NCBI GenBank assembly: GCA_030248295.1
Contig: JASANH010001721.1
Coordinates: forward strand, 186,001 to 250,000
Direction of reading: 5' to 3'
DNA length: 64,000 nt
Source: Mesodorylaimus sp. YZB2_4
Lineage: Eukaryota; Nematoda; Enoplea; Dorylaimida; Dorylaimidae
The notes beneath the pieces were generated by a model. It did no database searches, was not told the DNA's origin, and saw nothing but the letters and a program-made list of their open reading frames with translations. Shown piece after piece: positions 11,083-23,252 of this stretch (within the stretch, counting starts at the first letter, position 1; each line of letters opens with the position of its first letter). Both the position numbers and the translations under genes were made by a program.

Positions 11083-14000
11083 TCAATTTGCTTTATCATT
11101 TGTCTCCTTGTACAAGCTTTCAACCACGTTAAAGAACTTCTTCCGCAGCTGTTGTCTTCGATTCTTCATAGTCGGAGTCAAGAGTCCGTTTTCGGGCGAG
11201 AATGGCTCAGGCAGCAGATGAATGGCTTTAACTTGCTCCAGACTCGACAGTCCGCCTTGTTTCCCTGTTATGTGCATTTGTGAGAGGACGTGCGTCCGGA
11301 GGGAATTATTAGCGCAAAGAGCGGCTAGGTCCAGATTATCAGTTGATCCGTCAGGAGTCTGAAGCTTAATCCACTTTCTCGCTTCAGTTTCATCAGGTAC
11401 GACAATTGCGACGAGATAATTTTGCAGACTACTGCCGTCAACGAAGAGTTGAGAGATAAAGGGGCATTTGGAATATATGTTCTCTATTTTCTCTGGGGCT
11501 ACATATTCACCTTGAGATAATTTGAAGATCTGTTTCTTTCGATCGATGATCTGCAAACATCCATCCGGTGTCCATCGGCCGATGTCCCCAGTGTGCAACC
11601 AGCCATCCTTGTCTAAAGTTTCGGCAGTTTTCTCTGGTTCCTAGAATACATGAAGACGCGTCTTGGTATGGACCTACAGTAGGTGCAAAGCATGCACAGG
11701 ATAACTTACCTTGTAATATTCCTTCATAACAGTCGGACCACGCACACACACCTCGCCCTGATTATTGGAAGCTAGGTAACCCAGCTCGGGCACGTCTATC
11801 AACTTCACATGGGAATTTGGTGCAGGCGCACCAACGTGACCGACACTTGGATCACCAGCGAGTGTAATTGTTGCTGCTCCTGCGCATTCAGTTTGACCGT
11901 AACCTTCCAAGAGGACGGCTCCGAACACGGCCCTCGAAAACATCATGACGTCCGCTGAGATAGGGGCTGAACCAGTGCTCATAAAACGCACGCGGCCACC
12001 CAATATGGCGTGTATCTTCTTGAACACGACTTTGTCCCAAATCGAGTCATTGCCCCAATCGCCCTGTTCGATCAATGCCTTCTTACGCCTGAGGGCAAAC
12101 TCAAACAAAGTTTGCTTGATGCGGCCGCTATCAGATACGTTTTTCTTTATGCGGTCGACGAGACGGTTCAGGAGTCGAGGAACGATTGGGAAAATGGTCG
12201 GTTGCAGAGCTTGAGCGTCATCCATCTAAAAAATGGGAGGACCTAATGGAAAGCAAGACAGCAACCAATCTATGGCACTAAGCGCTTGTGCAGAGAATTG
12301 CAGTGATACTAAAGGCACCGCAAGCTTGGCGCCGAGCACGATTCACACATCACTTACCAACTTCATAATGTCACCTTGATAAAAGCCAACGCTGGCACCA
12401 CAGGCGAACATTCCACACTCCATCACCTGCTCGTAGATATGCGCCAATGGCAGGAACGAAATCATACAATCATTTTTATTGATCTTCACACTAAGATCAA
12501 AATATTTAGTAATGCCGGCCACCCCCGCCACTAAATTTCGATGGGTCAAGACAACTCCTTTTGGATGGCCAGTTGTACCACTCGTGTAGCAAATCATGTA
12601 CACATCTTCAGGCGACGGCGTGTGGAATGGTCGAAGCTCGGCGCGTCCCTTTTGGACCAGTTCATCAAATGTCAACACACTCATCCCTCCTTCTCGCACT
12701 GCTTCCTGAAGTTCATTGCTCAGTGCGACCTCGCGCTTCATAAGTACCAAGTACTCCACTTTAATCCCATCTCCACCTCGACCACTTGCTTTGCATATTT
12801 CAACCAAATGGGTCAACCGTTGCTCAGTATCGCAGAACACCACACGCAACTCGGTCTGTTTTAAAACATGTTTCAATGAGTCGTCATCGAAAGTGTGATA
12901 GATGGGTACACATATCATGGAGTTGGCCACAGCTGCAAAATTGGCCAGCATCCATTCGGGGCTATTGATAGCATAGATGCCTACCATGCTGTTGTTGTCT
13001 GAAAAGAGGCAAATGTGTGTTCACCGTGTCCCCTGGATCTATGGGCACGCAATCCGATGCCGATTCTACAATCAGCACAAAGACAAGCCGAGGCGAGGGC
13101 GAGTCCACAAAACGGAACTCCTATAACATGATGAAAAATGCTTAAAGGATACGCTTGATAAATAATCAGTCATGGAGGTGACCCAGGGAATCCCTGGGAG
13201 GTCCCTGGAATTCCTTGGGACTTCCGTCGGAGCTTCGTCTGATTTCCCAGCCTCGTTCTTTGTCCCAGCGAGATCTCACGGAATCTCCGGGAGGTGTCCT
13301 ACGGAGCCCCCCGGAGGTCCCTGGGATTCCTAGGGACGTCCTTGGGAACTTCGTCTGATTTCCCAGCCTCGTTTTTTTGTTCCAGGGAGGTCCCAGGGAA
13401 TCCCCGGGAGGTCCATCATAACTGCGCCGCCGCCCCTCCCCCATCCCACATTGCAAATGGGGTGCTCTTGCAGTTTGTCCCCCAATCTCCTAAGTCCAGT
13501 CCATCCTAGCCTAAGCCTAAGGCTAAGACTAATCGTAAGCCTAAATCCAGCCTATCATAGCCGAAGCCGAAGCCTATTGGGGGGGACATAGTGCAAAAGA
13601 CCCGCAAATGCAATAGTGTATAATGTTATGTTAGTTATGTTAGAGTATGTTATTTAAAGCGGGGATTCCCTTGGACACCGCCGGGGGATTCGGACACCGC
13701 CTGGGGATTCCCTGGGACAGGCCGGGTCCGCTGACGCACCAATGTAATGAGTCTGGGGGCGCACTGCTGAAGAGAGTGACCGATGGAGATTTCGCGCCAC
13801 GCCAGAAACGCCGGCCAGCCTGCCAAGTCTTCTAACCTATATAGTACATGGCTGAAACGTCACCCTGACGGGTGACGCTCCCAGCTGCCGGCTCCGTGCA
13901 GAGTATCGATTGCCAGTCGAGTCTCTACAAAATGTACCCACTCACCTGCCTCCAACCCCAGTTGGATTAATCCATTCGCCAATGCCAATGCCTCATCAAA

Positions 14001-14231
14001 CACCTGGTCGTAAGTCATCCACACATATCCTTGCTTCGGGCCTTTTCTGTATCCTAAACACGGTCCTCCATTTGCCGACGCCTTTCCACGACTGATAATA
14101 TCGTAAAAGGTGTTAACATTCGGAGCGGGACATTGCACAATCTCATTTTCATCCACCAATATTGAGGCATGGATTTTCTCAGGGCCAGGTAGCACACGCG
14201 ATTTGGTAATTACAGGTGCAAAGATCGGCAT
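11083..14231 (-). CDS. long-chain fatty-acid CoA ligase (ACSL family)
   Basis: It activates long-chain fatty acids to acyl-CoA using ATP, on ER, mitochondrial or peroxisomal membranes. Exons 13946-14231, 12358-12998, 11710-12225 and 11083-11640 join to 666 residues with correct phase. Visible motifs are the AMP-binding P-loop YTSGTTGHPKG (about residue 233), GYGQTE in the third exon, and the GWLHTGDIG...IDRKKQIFKLSQGEYVAPEKIE block near the C terminus. The length and opening resemble the ACSL1/5/6 group, but the usual N-terminal membrane anchor is not evident in the first exon. The first intron (12999-13945) is unusually long and holds three kinds of repeat. It lies downstream of mucolipin and PINK1 on the same strand. 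Confidence 0.93.
13175..13425. repeat. two-copy tandem repeat, period about 116 bases
   Basis: The string CTTCGTCTGATTTCCCAGCC occurs at 13233 and again at 13349. Around it, both units contain many GGGAATCCC- and GGGAGGTCCC-like palindromes. More GGGGATTCCC pieces follow at 13660-13720. The repeat is wholly inside intron 1 of the acyl-CoA synthetase gene. Confidence 0.75.
13510..13575. repeat. degenerate GCCTAA telomere-like tract
   Basis: Runs such as AGCCTAAGCCTAAGGCTAAG and later GCCTAAAT, GCCGAAGCCGAAGCC form an imperfect six-base repeat. The unit matches GCCTAA (TTAGGC on the other strand). It lies in intron 1 of the acyl-CoA synthetase gene. Confidence 0.6.
13849..13935 (-). repeat. 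diverged copy of the hairpin repeat element
   Basis: The + strand reads GGCTGAAACGTCACCC, then GGGTGACGCTCCCAGCT, an imperfect hairpin, followed by AGAGTATCGATT. This order matches the 182-base element at 27929 and 32306. It starts about 11 bases inside the 5' splice site of ACSL intron 1, in the same orientation to transcription as the 27929 copy. Confidence 0.6.
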
Positions 14232-14758
14232 TTTTACGCCTGCTGTTCACATCCGCCAAAATACACACTGGCTCAGTCCCAACGCAGGTAAAATTCTAAA
14301 GTAGTGCTGATGCTCAACTAGTTTTACGTTGTATCTAATTTCATCCCACCCCAGATGCTATACACAGAATCTAGTTTCCGTATCTCTTTCGTAGGAGTAT
14401 TCAATAATAGGCAGACCTCTTCTGCCAACTCCTATCGACAGGTGTACAGACTTCCAAGCAGGCAGGTGCTTTTATGATTCTAGTCACACCTTCGTTTCAA
14501 CCGGTGTCGTACAGTTTGAACAGCCGTTTACTTCACCGTACACATAGAATCTGAACACCGAAAGGACATGCAACAAGTCACAGTATGGAAATACACAGGT
14601 TACGTACAAAATGCATGAAAACAATGGGAATCACGCATGTAAATCGTGTCAAATACACACGAGGAAAAGTGTAACATACCAATTTGCTACAATTTATTGT
14701 ACCACTACCGGCATAAAATGAAGAACCACTTGTACAAATTCGCATGACGAGAACGAAC

Positions 14759-17700
14759 TCAAGCGTGAGAAGGAGTGGATACAGAAGCAGCTTGACCACC
14801 AATTATGACTGGCTCGTCCTCAAATCGTACGTAAGCATGTTGAGGATCGTCGGTATGATTGCTTCTAAAAAAAGTTCATCCAGGAGTTGTCAGGCATGGT
14901 CGCAAAACGATCAAGGTGACTCCCTCGGATAAACTAGCTTAGCATATAGTAGGGTTAGCTTACCTTTGCCGTGACAAGCGCCTTCGTACACGAGGCAGAT
15001 AGCCACTAGTTGGCGATGGGCTTTCACCCAGCATCGAGCCTCGAACCGCGCCCGCTGCAGCGCTCATATCGCCGTTGAACTGCGCCACTCCGATAAACGT
15101 ATCCAGCTCCGATTGTGCGTCTTGCTCATACTGCTGTCGATCCTATAAGACAAACCAACCCCAGTAGATGATGCCATCCACACCTGAATTGCTCCACTTA
15201 CCTTCATAACCTCATAGGCTTCCATAATGATCGATATGAACAGCGACAACACCACGTACGTGAACAGGGAGATGAAGGCGTACAGGTACAGCCGGCCAAA
15301 CCACAGTACAGCAGAACTGGCTGTGGACGTGGTTGAAAATGTAGCGAACATGTCATCCCCGTTCAGAAGAGCGAACAAGCATTCCGAGGTCATCATGAGT
15401 GTTCGGAACTAAAAAGAATCATCGTCAAATATCTCCTCTGCTATCGAAACTTACATCCTCACCTTCATGTGATAAGGGCCTAAGACGACCCAGCCGCAAA
15501 ATACAAATCCAGCGTACAGCAAACCAGCACAGGCCATAAATCGGAGAACATTCGGCAGCGATCGTTTCAACGTGATTATAAGTACGTTGTATTTCGGGAA
15601 AAAGGCCAGATAGCGCAAAACCCCAGCCCATACGATCAATGTGCCGACGCCTAACAGCATTCCTGTGGCTGTGAACAGAGATGAATCAAAATGCTAAAAC
15701 AGAAATTTGAAATTCACCACTCCTGCCTCCACCGCATCACAAATGCTCCTTAACTCACCTGGTATTCGATGGTTAATTTAAATATGGTTCCCAAAATCAG
15801 GAAAACGTCATTCACTAAAATCATAAGGTACCAAAAATTCACGAATTTTAAGGCATCATCCCGGGTCAGATCGTGGCCGTAATGGAAGTTGAAGAAGCAA
15901 TGAGTTCTCTAAAATGATAGACAGTTAAACACCCAACCAACACACTACATAGAGCGCCCTCCAAAAAGTAACGCTTACGTGGTACAGCCTACGAGCTCGA
16001 ACAACCGCTCGCAAGCACAGGACCATTGAAGCGATACACACACCCAATACGGTCGTGTCCAAGAGGGCTACCAGAACAGACATGGCCACATTGTACGCTG
16101 AAACAATACACAAGTCCAGCCAAACAAACTATAAACTACATCTTCTTCTTACTCGGATACTCGACGCTTCCTTCGCATTTCATGTAGCTCTCTATCGTAT
16201 TTAAAGCTACCAAAATCTCGCCAGTGTGCCCCGAATTATCATAAATGATATCAACCGCCAAATGGAAGCAGTCGGGCTCATCGGCTGGTTGCAATCGTTT
16301 CAAATGAATTGTCTTCAAGTTCAAGGTTAAAATAGTTTTCACAAACCTGAAATCCAGCTAATTGGACAAGCCCCTTGAAACTTTTTAATGACACTTACTT
16401 CTGCCTGTGTATGGTTATATTGTTGTCAGCCAAATAATCTTTGATTGAGAACGATGGCGAATCCCACTGGCTCTCGTTCAAGTTCACTTCGATGCAGTCT
16501 AAAAGAGAACCATACTGACTGCCAAACATGCACCCAACTCATCCTCTGCTACATACTTGTTATAGTATGCATATCGTAATGATAGGTATGATTAGCCAAG
16601 TGGCTCTCGGCCGCTTGAAGTTGCTCAACGCACAAACGCATAGGAGGCGCGACACAAGCCGTCAAAGGACTCAATTCAGAGTCCAAATGTGGTCGATTGA
16701 AATGACAATCATAGACCAACGTGGCAACGGAAACGTTTGGTAAGATATAGTACTAAAACATTAGCACAGTCTGCAATGGACAAAACGGGCCAGCAAATAG
16801 AAACCCACCTTTTTGACCGCATATGTCAAATGCGAATAGAAATCCCCAATCTCATAAATCGAAAATGGTGGTTGAGCGGGCGGATAGATCAGCAGATCTC
16901 TGTCGCCAGTCCAGTTGGCCAAAAATAAGTGCCGCAATGCCATCTGTGTGTTCGACGAGAACGTAGCGTGACCCATACGCAGATCGCCGAAAATGATCAG
17001 CTGAAAGGTAATAAAGTATGGTTCCTACTCAGTTCCTGTAAAAAAGAATGAGAACGTACTTGAGTGGTAACAATAAAGATCTTGACCACTTGCAATGCCA
17101 ATTTCCACGGGAATCTTTTTGTAGTGCGATATTTCTCCAGTGGGTTCAGAAAGAAAAACCGCAAAGCTCGTTTCATTTCTTCCGCATTCCAATAGATCTC
17201 TGCCGACGATGGAACGAGTCTAAGGAAAGCTGTGATTTAGACCGACGTGACTTCATAAGAGACGGAGATCTGCGGGTAGTCCACGCCCTAACAAACCCAA
17301 ATCCCTCTCCTCCATGCAACAAAAAACTAACTCACCTTTCTGGTCCAGGCTGCGCTGCCTCATTGTCAGTTGGTGTTGAGCTGAGCGGTGCTCCATGACC
17401 GCTTGAAACGCGACCACCAGTCGGTTCCCGCGTCCTTGCGGCACTCGTATTATTTCCTGCCCCTCGATCTTGTAATCGGCCAGACGCCTCTTGATGATCC
17501 GGCACCGCTTCCGACGTTGTGCTTGAATACAGAGCAGCCATAATGGCTTCCGATGTGTCCGCTTCTGGCGTCGATGTTTCTGATCGGCGATCAGTAGAAC
17601 TTGTACGCAACTCGTCGCTTCCCGTCAAGGTCCGTTCCGACGGCTGGTCGGGCGTGATCCCTAGCCTCGCTTCGTCACAGGATTTCCGCTTCTCGTCGCC

Positions 17701-18197
17701 CAATGAAGAGGCATGTCCATTGTCTACTTCATCGTCATGAACGCCACTATGAAGAACTTCGACTTCTGAAAACGAATTTGAGAACGTGAAAGACGCACTC
17801 GCAGCTTTAACGAGGTGTTCACACGGGGAAACACCGCCTATGATTCTGTTAGCGTTTCAAAAAAGGCATGAGAAAATGTCTGCAACGCACAAGACCAGTC
17901 AAAAAACATGCGAACGCCCACTCGTCTAGCTGGCGAACCATACCTTCTACAGAACAGAAACACCCCCCTCAACGCTGGCTTGAAATATACCCACCTTCCA
18001 CCAAGCAGAAAGTAAATAAGCTTCCTTTCTAAATCATCACCATTATAGTACATACAGCACGCATGCACAGTCCAGCAATCATCATCATTCATCAGAACAC
18101 TCGCCTCATTCCCAGTCACCAAGCCTGACTCACCTTCGTCTTCTGAAGCTCCTGTTCTTGATGCAACACGGGCTAAATGTAGTCGAGGCGCCGCCAT
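14759..18197 (-). CDS. mucolipin, endolysosomal TRPML cation channel
   Basis: A six-helix channel releasing Ca2+ and Fe2+ from late endosomes and lysosomes. Thirteen exons close to 775 residues: 18134-18197, 17336-17765, 17060-17219, 16809-17000, 16557-16752, 16399-16498, 16153-16346, 15979-16097, 15759-15908, 15463-15693, 15202-15408, 14964-15142, 14759-14864. After a Ser/Thr-rich N-terminal region come the conserved LRFFFLNPLEKYRT and PWKLALQVVKIF before and in helix 1, and a luminal domain with N-glycosylation sites. Helices follow in the 16.1-15.5 kb exons, with LRYLAFFPKYNVLIITLK. The pore is LFALLNGDDMF, matching the human TRPML1 INGDDMF filter. The last helix is YVVLSLFISIIMEAYEVMK. 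The long acidic and Ser-rich insert in exon 2 is unlike vertebrate mucolipins. The gene starts 226 bases after the PINK1 stop on the same strand. Confidence 0.93.
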
Positions 18198-18422
18198 GAA
18201 TTAATCCTTGAAACAGACACCTACATTCCTAACAGTTCAATGCCATGATTCATCAAAGATAATCAAGGCCAGCACCTCCGTTTCATCAAAGTCACCCAGA
18301 TACGGTCCCAAAGGTTTACTATTCTCATCCTGTACACAAGAAAACTATCAAAATAAAAATTTTGTACCTAGGGCATATACTATCGTTAGCACTAGTTGAC
18401 CTGTCGTAAAATACAAACATGC

Positions 18423-21094
18423 TTAACCTTTCACAAAAAATTGCAAAGCATCGACCAAAGAATTCGAATCAAGACGACTTAAAAAAGTCATTCTCAGCTG
18501 CTCTTCGGTTTTGCTTAATCTCCATCTTTCGGACGAGTCCTTGAGTTTGCCATTCACTATGCATTTACCCAATATGGTCTCCGCAGCGTACAGATTTGCT
18601 ACATTGATCAAGGCGAATTTCCAAGTAAGAAATCCTTCGATGATATCACCATTGTTACCCGCTTGAAATAAATTGAACTGATCAAGAAAATCGTGTAAGA
18701 ATTGCATACGAAACAGGGACAAGGCGACGACATTGGCGGCAACTGCTGCTGTCGGTCTCTAAAACAATATTAGAACTAACATACCATACCAGAAGCTAGA
18801 CCCATAGAAGACGAGACTGGAACTTCCTTGGGCAAGGTTTAGCTCCTGATGGGCTTGCACACACAAAATTTACATTCCAGTCATTTTTGATTTGAAACCT
18901 GTTTTCTGTCTCATTTTTTCTCCTAATAAGAGGAACAAGGAGATGATCAAACCAAAATAAGTTGGTCCTTTTATCATCTCTCTGACACCAAGTTGCCTGC
19001 TATGAGTGGGGGCAGCACGCAGGTCGATTAACCCTAGGGGACTGCCCACTTCTACAAGCCTATATTGGCATTGTCCTGCGAAGCCTTGTCTGACCACCCA
19101 CTAAATGTTCACGTTGCACTAACAGTAAGACCCTCTTGCCTCTCTACTAACCTCATCCGGATCGCGCTTCAGCAACTGGCAAACCAGGCGACGGACCATG
19201 ATGGGGATTTGACTTGGCAAAGGCGTCAATTCCTCTTCGCTGTAAGTAACATTCGACAATCCAACGGGCGGTGGATAATAAAAAGGGTTATCGCGTGTGA
19301 ATATTTCGTATGCCAACGTTCCCGCAGCCCACAAATCTGCTTTGCTAAAATCCACGTACGAATCCAAACCAGGCGCGGCGCACACCACCTAAAGTAAAAC
19401 AAGAAAAATGCCGTTTAGAGAGTATTTTCTAAACATACTTTCGGATGTGCGGAATGAGCAAAGTCCAAGGTCATCCAAGAACAAGAAAGAATGTGAAGAC
19501 GAAAGCGTTTAATAACCGCTTTTCAATCTTCCAGTTTGGCAAAGTCCTGCTCCTGACTACAGCATAGTAAAAAAGTAAATACCTCGGGTGCTCGCAGAGC
19601 GCAGTTTCCACCCAAATCCACGCCATCACGAGGATAAGGCAGCCTTAAATCGCCATTCGACAAGCAAGAACCGAAATCCGCCAACACCAATCGAGGAGGT
19701 TCGTCCGGACGATCAAAATCGACCAGAATGTTATTGGATTTCATATCGCGATGAGCAATTTGGCAGGAAACCAAATACGTGATCGCCTCCAATAGCTGGC
19801 CGAATAATAATCGAGCTGTACGATAGCTGTACTTGTGCAGTAAAATGTACTGGCGGAGAGTCATTGAGTACCTGCACGGGAAGACGACTGGATCAGATGT
19901 TTGTAGAAGAGCGCGACAAACAAGACAGCATTTTTGTTACCTTTTCATGACCATGTACAATGTCTGGCCACCCAAACCAAGGGACAATGCGGCGGACCAC
20001 TTTTCTTCTGCGAAAGGTAATGGCCGAATCTCGTCGATGAAAGCGGTTTTCAAGTCCACGATATTTGGATGAGAATGCGGGATTGGACGATTCCTAAACG
20101 CCTCATCCTGTTCATTAAGTCCCGTAAATATTTAAAAATTACTCACCATTTAAGCAATCCTTGGATATCCCTGGATGTTGCAGGAACTAATTCACGTTCT
20201 CGATCCATTGTTCGCAAAATTCGATCAGCACTTTTTGTGAATTCGAAATTGAAGCATAGTTTGATGGCCAGCGGGTATTTTTCTTTTCTTGTTAACCAGC
20301 GCTCATATTCATGGTCAGTAAAAGCAGGCGAAAACGATGCCACCTCAGCATCGTCTTTGTCCATGTTCGAAAGATTCTCCATCTCCGCAAAGCCCGAAGG
20401 ACCTGCAAAAAAACACTAAAAATCACGAAACATAAAAATTTCAAGCAAAATCACCTGGTACTGCCAATTCATCTTTCTCCTCTGGTACTCGAGCTTCATA
20501 AATTACCCCATTACATCCTTGAGCCATCCAAAACCCAATATCGTATCCATCCAAACTTTTCGGCCATTCTTCATTCGTTCGAATTCGGCTGTGATTTTTG
20601 AACAAATCCTGAAAAAAAAACTTATTCAGCAACTTGAAACACATGGATAAAACAGAGATTACCCGGACACGTTCGAAAGCACTATCGAGTCCCACATCCT
20701 TATTCGCTAATGCAAACCCAGCCAAGGCAGCTGATAAGCTGATTCGATGATGGCTGAGCCGCTGATTTCGAATACTACCCCGAAGCCACGGTGCCAAAAA
20801 TGCCGCTCGTGAATTAGTTCGAACACTGTTTCCAATAACACGACCCAACAAAGTACGATGCCATAAACTGGTCGTTGATCGTTGAACACCTGAGCGAATG
20901 GCTTTCACCAACAAGTGGCGATGAGCCATTGAGGGTGGCGGGCGACGAAGAATAATCGAACCCGCCGGCCAACCGGTCGATCGAACAATGCCCGAAATGA
21001 CTCGACCGAGAATACCATGAGTAGACGTCAACTTATTGACGGCAAACGATGCCAAACGCGTGACTCGTTTCCCGAACTGCCGAAACGTGGACAT
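18423..21094 (-). CDS. PINK1: PINK1, mitochondrial Ser/Thr protein kinase (one frame break)
   Basis: It senses mitochondrial damage and phosphorylates ubiquitin and Parkin at the outer membrane. Exons: 20663-21094, 20455-20608, 20147-20402, 19941-20107, 19583-19871, 19152-19388, 18423-18758. The first exon is Arg-rich and almost free of acid, a good mitochondrial targeting sequence. The kinase core has QGCNGVIYEAR (Gly loop), TLRQYILLHKYS, AHRDMKSNNILV (catalytic loop), LADFGSC and RAPE. After it come KADLWAAGTLAYEIF and the PINK1-specific C-terminal region (RPTAAVAANVVALSLFR to RMTFLSRL). Joining exon 3 to exon 4 at the only GT-AG pair leaves the frame one base out, although both exons are plainly PINK1 and every other junction fits. 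The full model would be about 620 residues. Confidence 0.92.
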
Positions 21095-22264
21095 GATGGT
21101 CTGAAAAACAAAAAGGTAGGCGCAAAAATGTTAATTCTTTTTTGATTTCCAAGAACACAGCGTGCTCGCGTAAAATTTTTAAGACAGCAAAGAGCTAAAT
21201 AGATGGTTACAGTAAAGCTAACTAGGTAGCAAATTGTTATTTACCTTTTTTTACCAGAAAAAATCTAAGCAGCTTTGGAAGAGGTCACAACTAGACCTCA
21301 CGCATTAAATTAATTGCGCACGTATCCCTCCCCCATTTAAACTTTGAGTGGCCTCCCTCACTTCGTTAGTATGCTTGGAAAAGCTGCTGAAAAGTGTTTT
21401 CTAATACAGCAAACGCGCATTACGCACGGTGGTGATTGGGCCTGATCTACAGCACCTACATGTCTCCTTAGCAGCAGGGACTCAGCTGTCCAAGAGGTCA
21501 CGTTGCTGGCTGGCCATAAGAAGTTGCTGAATTCCATTATCTCATCGGTCACACTTGGAGCGGGCATTGTTGACTCTGGCTTTGCAGCACCGCCCATGGG
21601 GCCGGGCCGTTCTCCAATGCTAGCCTTGCTGCAAACCGGTCAGCACTACGGCCCTGGAGGATGCGCGGAAGAAAGTTCGCCTGGAAACCATGTTCAGGTC
21701 CTCTGCGTCGCGGAGTGAGCAATCTGGGCCCTGATGGCTTAGTAGTACTGCTGCACCTCGGATCGAAAAGTAGGTGCTTCGAATCTGATCGAGACCCCTT
21801 TGGCCGACTCCCACGGCTTTTTCCATGTCGAACTCGCGATCAGACATCGCCCGTTCAATGTCAGACTTTCTTCGAACAGTGCTGCTCTGGGCTTAGCGGG
21901 TTCAGAATCGGTGCAGCATAAAGTTCGCGTTCCAGGCAAATGTAGCGCCAGAAACCTAATGTGGTGAAGGTTATGATGGGCGCAAGTAGATGTGGCAGGA
22001 CGAAGGGACCTCCAGGAGAGGAGGCTACTTACTCGTTGGTTGCGGCACCTTGTCCAGACCGAAATGCGACAGCAGATGTTTTGCAGATGTGACACTGACC
22101 ATTGCGTTTTACTGCCGTTTGGTCAAGCCTTTTATCTCTGCGATAGATGAGCAGGTGGATAGATTATTCTTTCCAGTTAGATAAAGCGCACACTACAACA
22201 GTTGACCAGCGAGAAGGTACGCATCAGATCTGAAATACAGGTCAGTCACTTGCCATCACGTCCT
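21095..22264. other. intergenic, several overlapping open frames without support
   Basis: Frames of 70-118 codons overlap on both strands at 21358-22095, but none shows a domain, and splice sites do not link them. This could be a decayed gene or repeat. The upstream region of PINK1 lies at the left edge. Confidence 0.4.
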
Positions 22265-23035
22265 TCATTCTTCCGTCTCTTCTTTTGATTCCCCTTCCGT
22301 TTCCTGGGTTTGGCTTGGTTCGCTGCCCAAGAGGCCCGCTGCAGCAAAGGCACTGACCAAACTGGAACACACAGCGGCCACACGAACGTCGTTGCTGTCT
22401 TCAGGCACCAAATTATCGAGGAAATTCCACATGATCTGACTTGGGCGAAATCGGGGATCGTTTTGTGACGATTTCTTGCGTCGTCGACTCGGCCGCTTGG
22501 ATTGCTTAGATCGCCGTTCTTTCTTACTTTCGCTCGCCCGACGAGGCTCCTCGTTCGCTTCCATTTTCTCCGCCTCTTCGTGGTACTTGCAACACTTGCA
22601 GCACCCGCATTCGACGATCGGGTTCTTACCAGACGACAGTTCGGAAACTGTCAATGGTGCGGGAGAATGTGGCTCGACGATGCCAGGGAAAGTGATGGCC
22701 GATGACGTCGAATCCGGCTGGGAGACCTTTCCCTCTTTCGATTTCACCTCGACTTGATTCTGCTCTTTCGTCAGTTCTTCTTCGTCATCCTCCGATTCGG
22801 GTCCAACGGATCGAAACGCATCCGACTCGTCTTGAACTTCTGGAATCAGCTTTTCGGCCACTGGCGCCGCCGTCTTTTTCAAGAAGTCGCCCACCTCTTC
22901 CTCCGAATCCGATAGTTCGTCCAACGATCGAAATGCATTCGATTCGTCCTCGACCACTGGGCTGAAATTCTTCGGCACCAAGTCAAGTTTCAGATAACGG
23001 TCCTTATCCTTGCGGTTCTCCGAGTTTCCTTCCAT
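22265..23035 (-). CDS. acidic, Ser/Lys/Arg-rich protein, 256 aa, unknown function
   Basis: A single open frame, with the start chosen at AAGATGG (MEGNSENRKDKDRY); the frame stays open to an ATG at 23074. Two internal repeats, EDESNAFRSLDELSDSEEE and QDESDAFRSVGPESEDDEE, look like casein-kinase sites or a short linear motif used twice. A Cys cluster ECGCCKCCKYHEE lies in the middle. It is followed by a basic stretch (SKKERRSKQSKRPSRRRKK), a likely nuclear localisation signal. The segment QIMWNFLDNLVPEDSNDVRVAAVCSSLVSAFAAAGLL could be helical. The C terminus is Glu-rich. It is divergent with a CK1-family kinase gene, which is suggestive but no proof of a link. I do not recognise a family. Confidence 0.7.
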   Translation of the reverse strand: MEGNSENRKDKDRYLKLDLVPKNFSPVVEDESNAFRSLDELSDSEEEVGDFLKKTAAPVAEKLIPEVQDESDAFRSVGPESEDDEEELTKEQNQVEVKSKEGKVSQPDSTSSAITFPGIVEPHSPAPLTVSELSSGKNPIVECGCCKCCKYHEEAEKMEANEEPRRASESKKERRSKQSKRPSRRRKKSSQNDPRFRPSQIMWNFLDNLVPEDSNDVRVAAVCSSLVSAFAAAGLLGSEPSQTQETEGESKEETEE

Positions 23036-23252
23036 CTTGAACGTGCAGAGACGAGCAAACGAACGACCGCACACCGACGCGCACGCAAGTGGACTGACCA
23101 GCCGCCATTACGCTCTGTCTCCTTTACACCACTTGGCACTGTCATTTCGAAGCTCGCTGATGGTATGAATGTAACATCCATTCCACCTTCAGTCCAGTCT
23201 GTCAACTCGCAGCGTGGAGTGAGGTCGTGCGGCGGTTTGGTGAGCAAGGAGG
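23036..23252. promoter_or_regulatory. shared divergent promoter region
   Basis: About 217 bases separate the two start codons, so both 5' UTRs and promoters must overlap here. The stretch is more GC-rich than the intergenic average and no TATA box is evident. Confidence 0.55.

Noticed and set aside
18870-19097. 75-codon minus ORF with a hydrophobic stretch
   Set aside because: It lies inside PINK1 intron 6; flanking PINK1 exons splice across it.
21358-22095. Cluster of overlapping ORFs upstream of PINK1
   Set aside because: Considered as a decayed retroelement gag, but no zinc knuckle, protease or RT motif was found.
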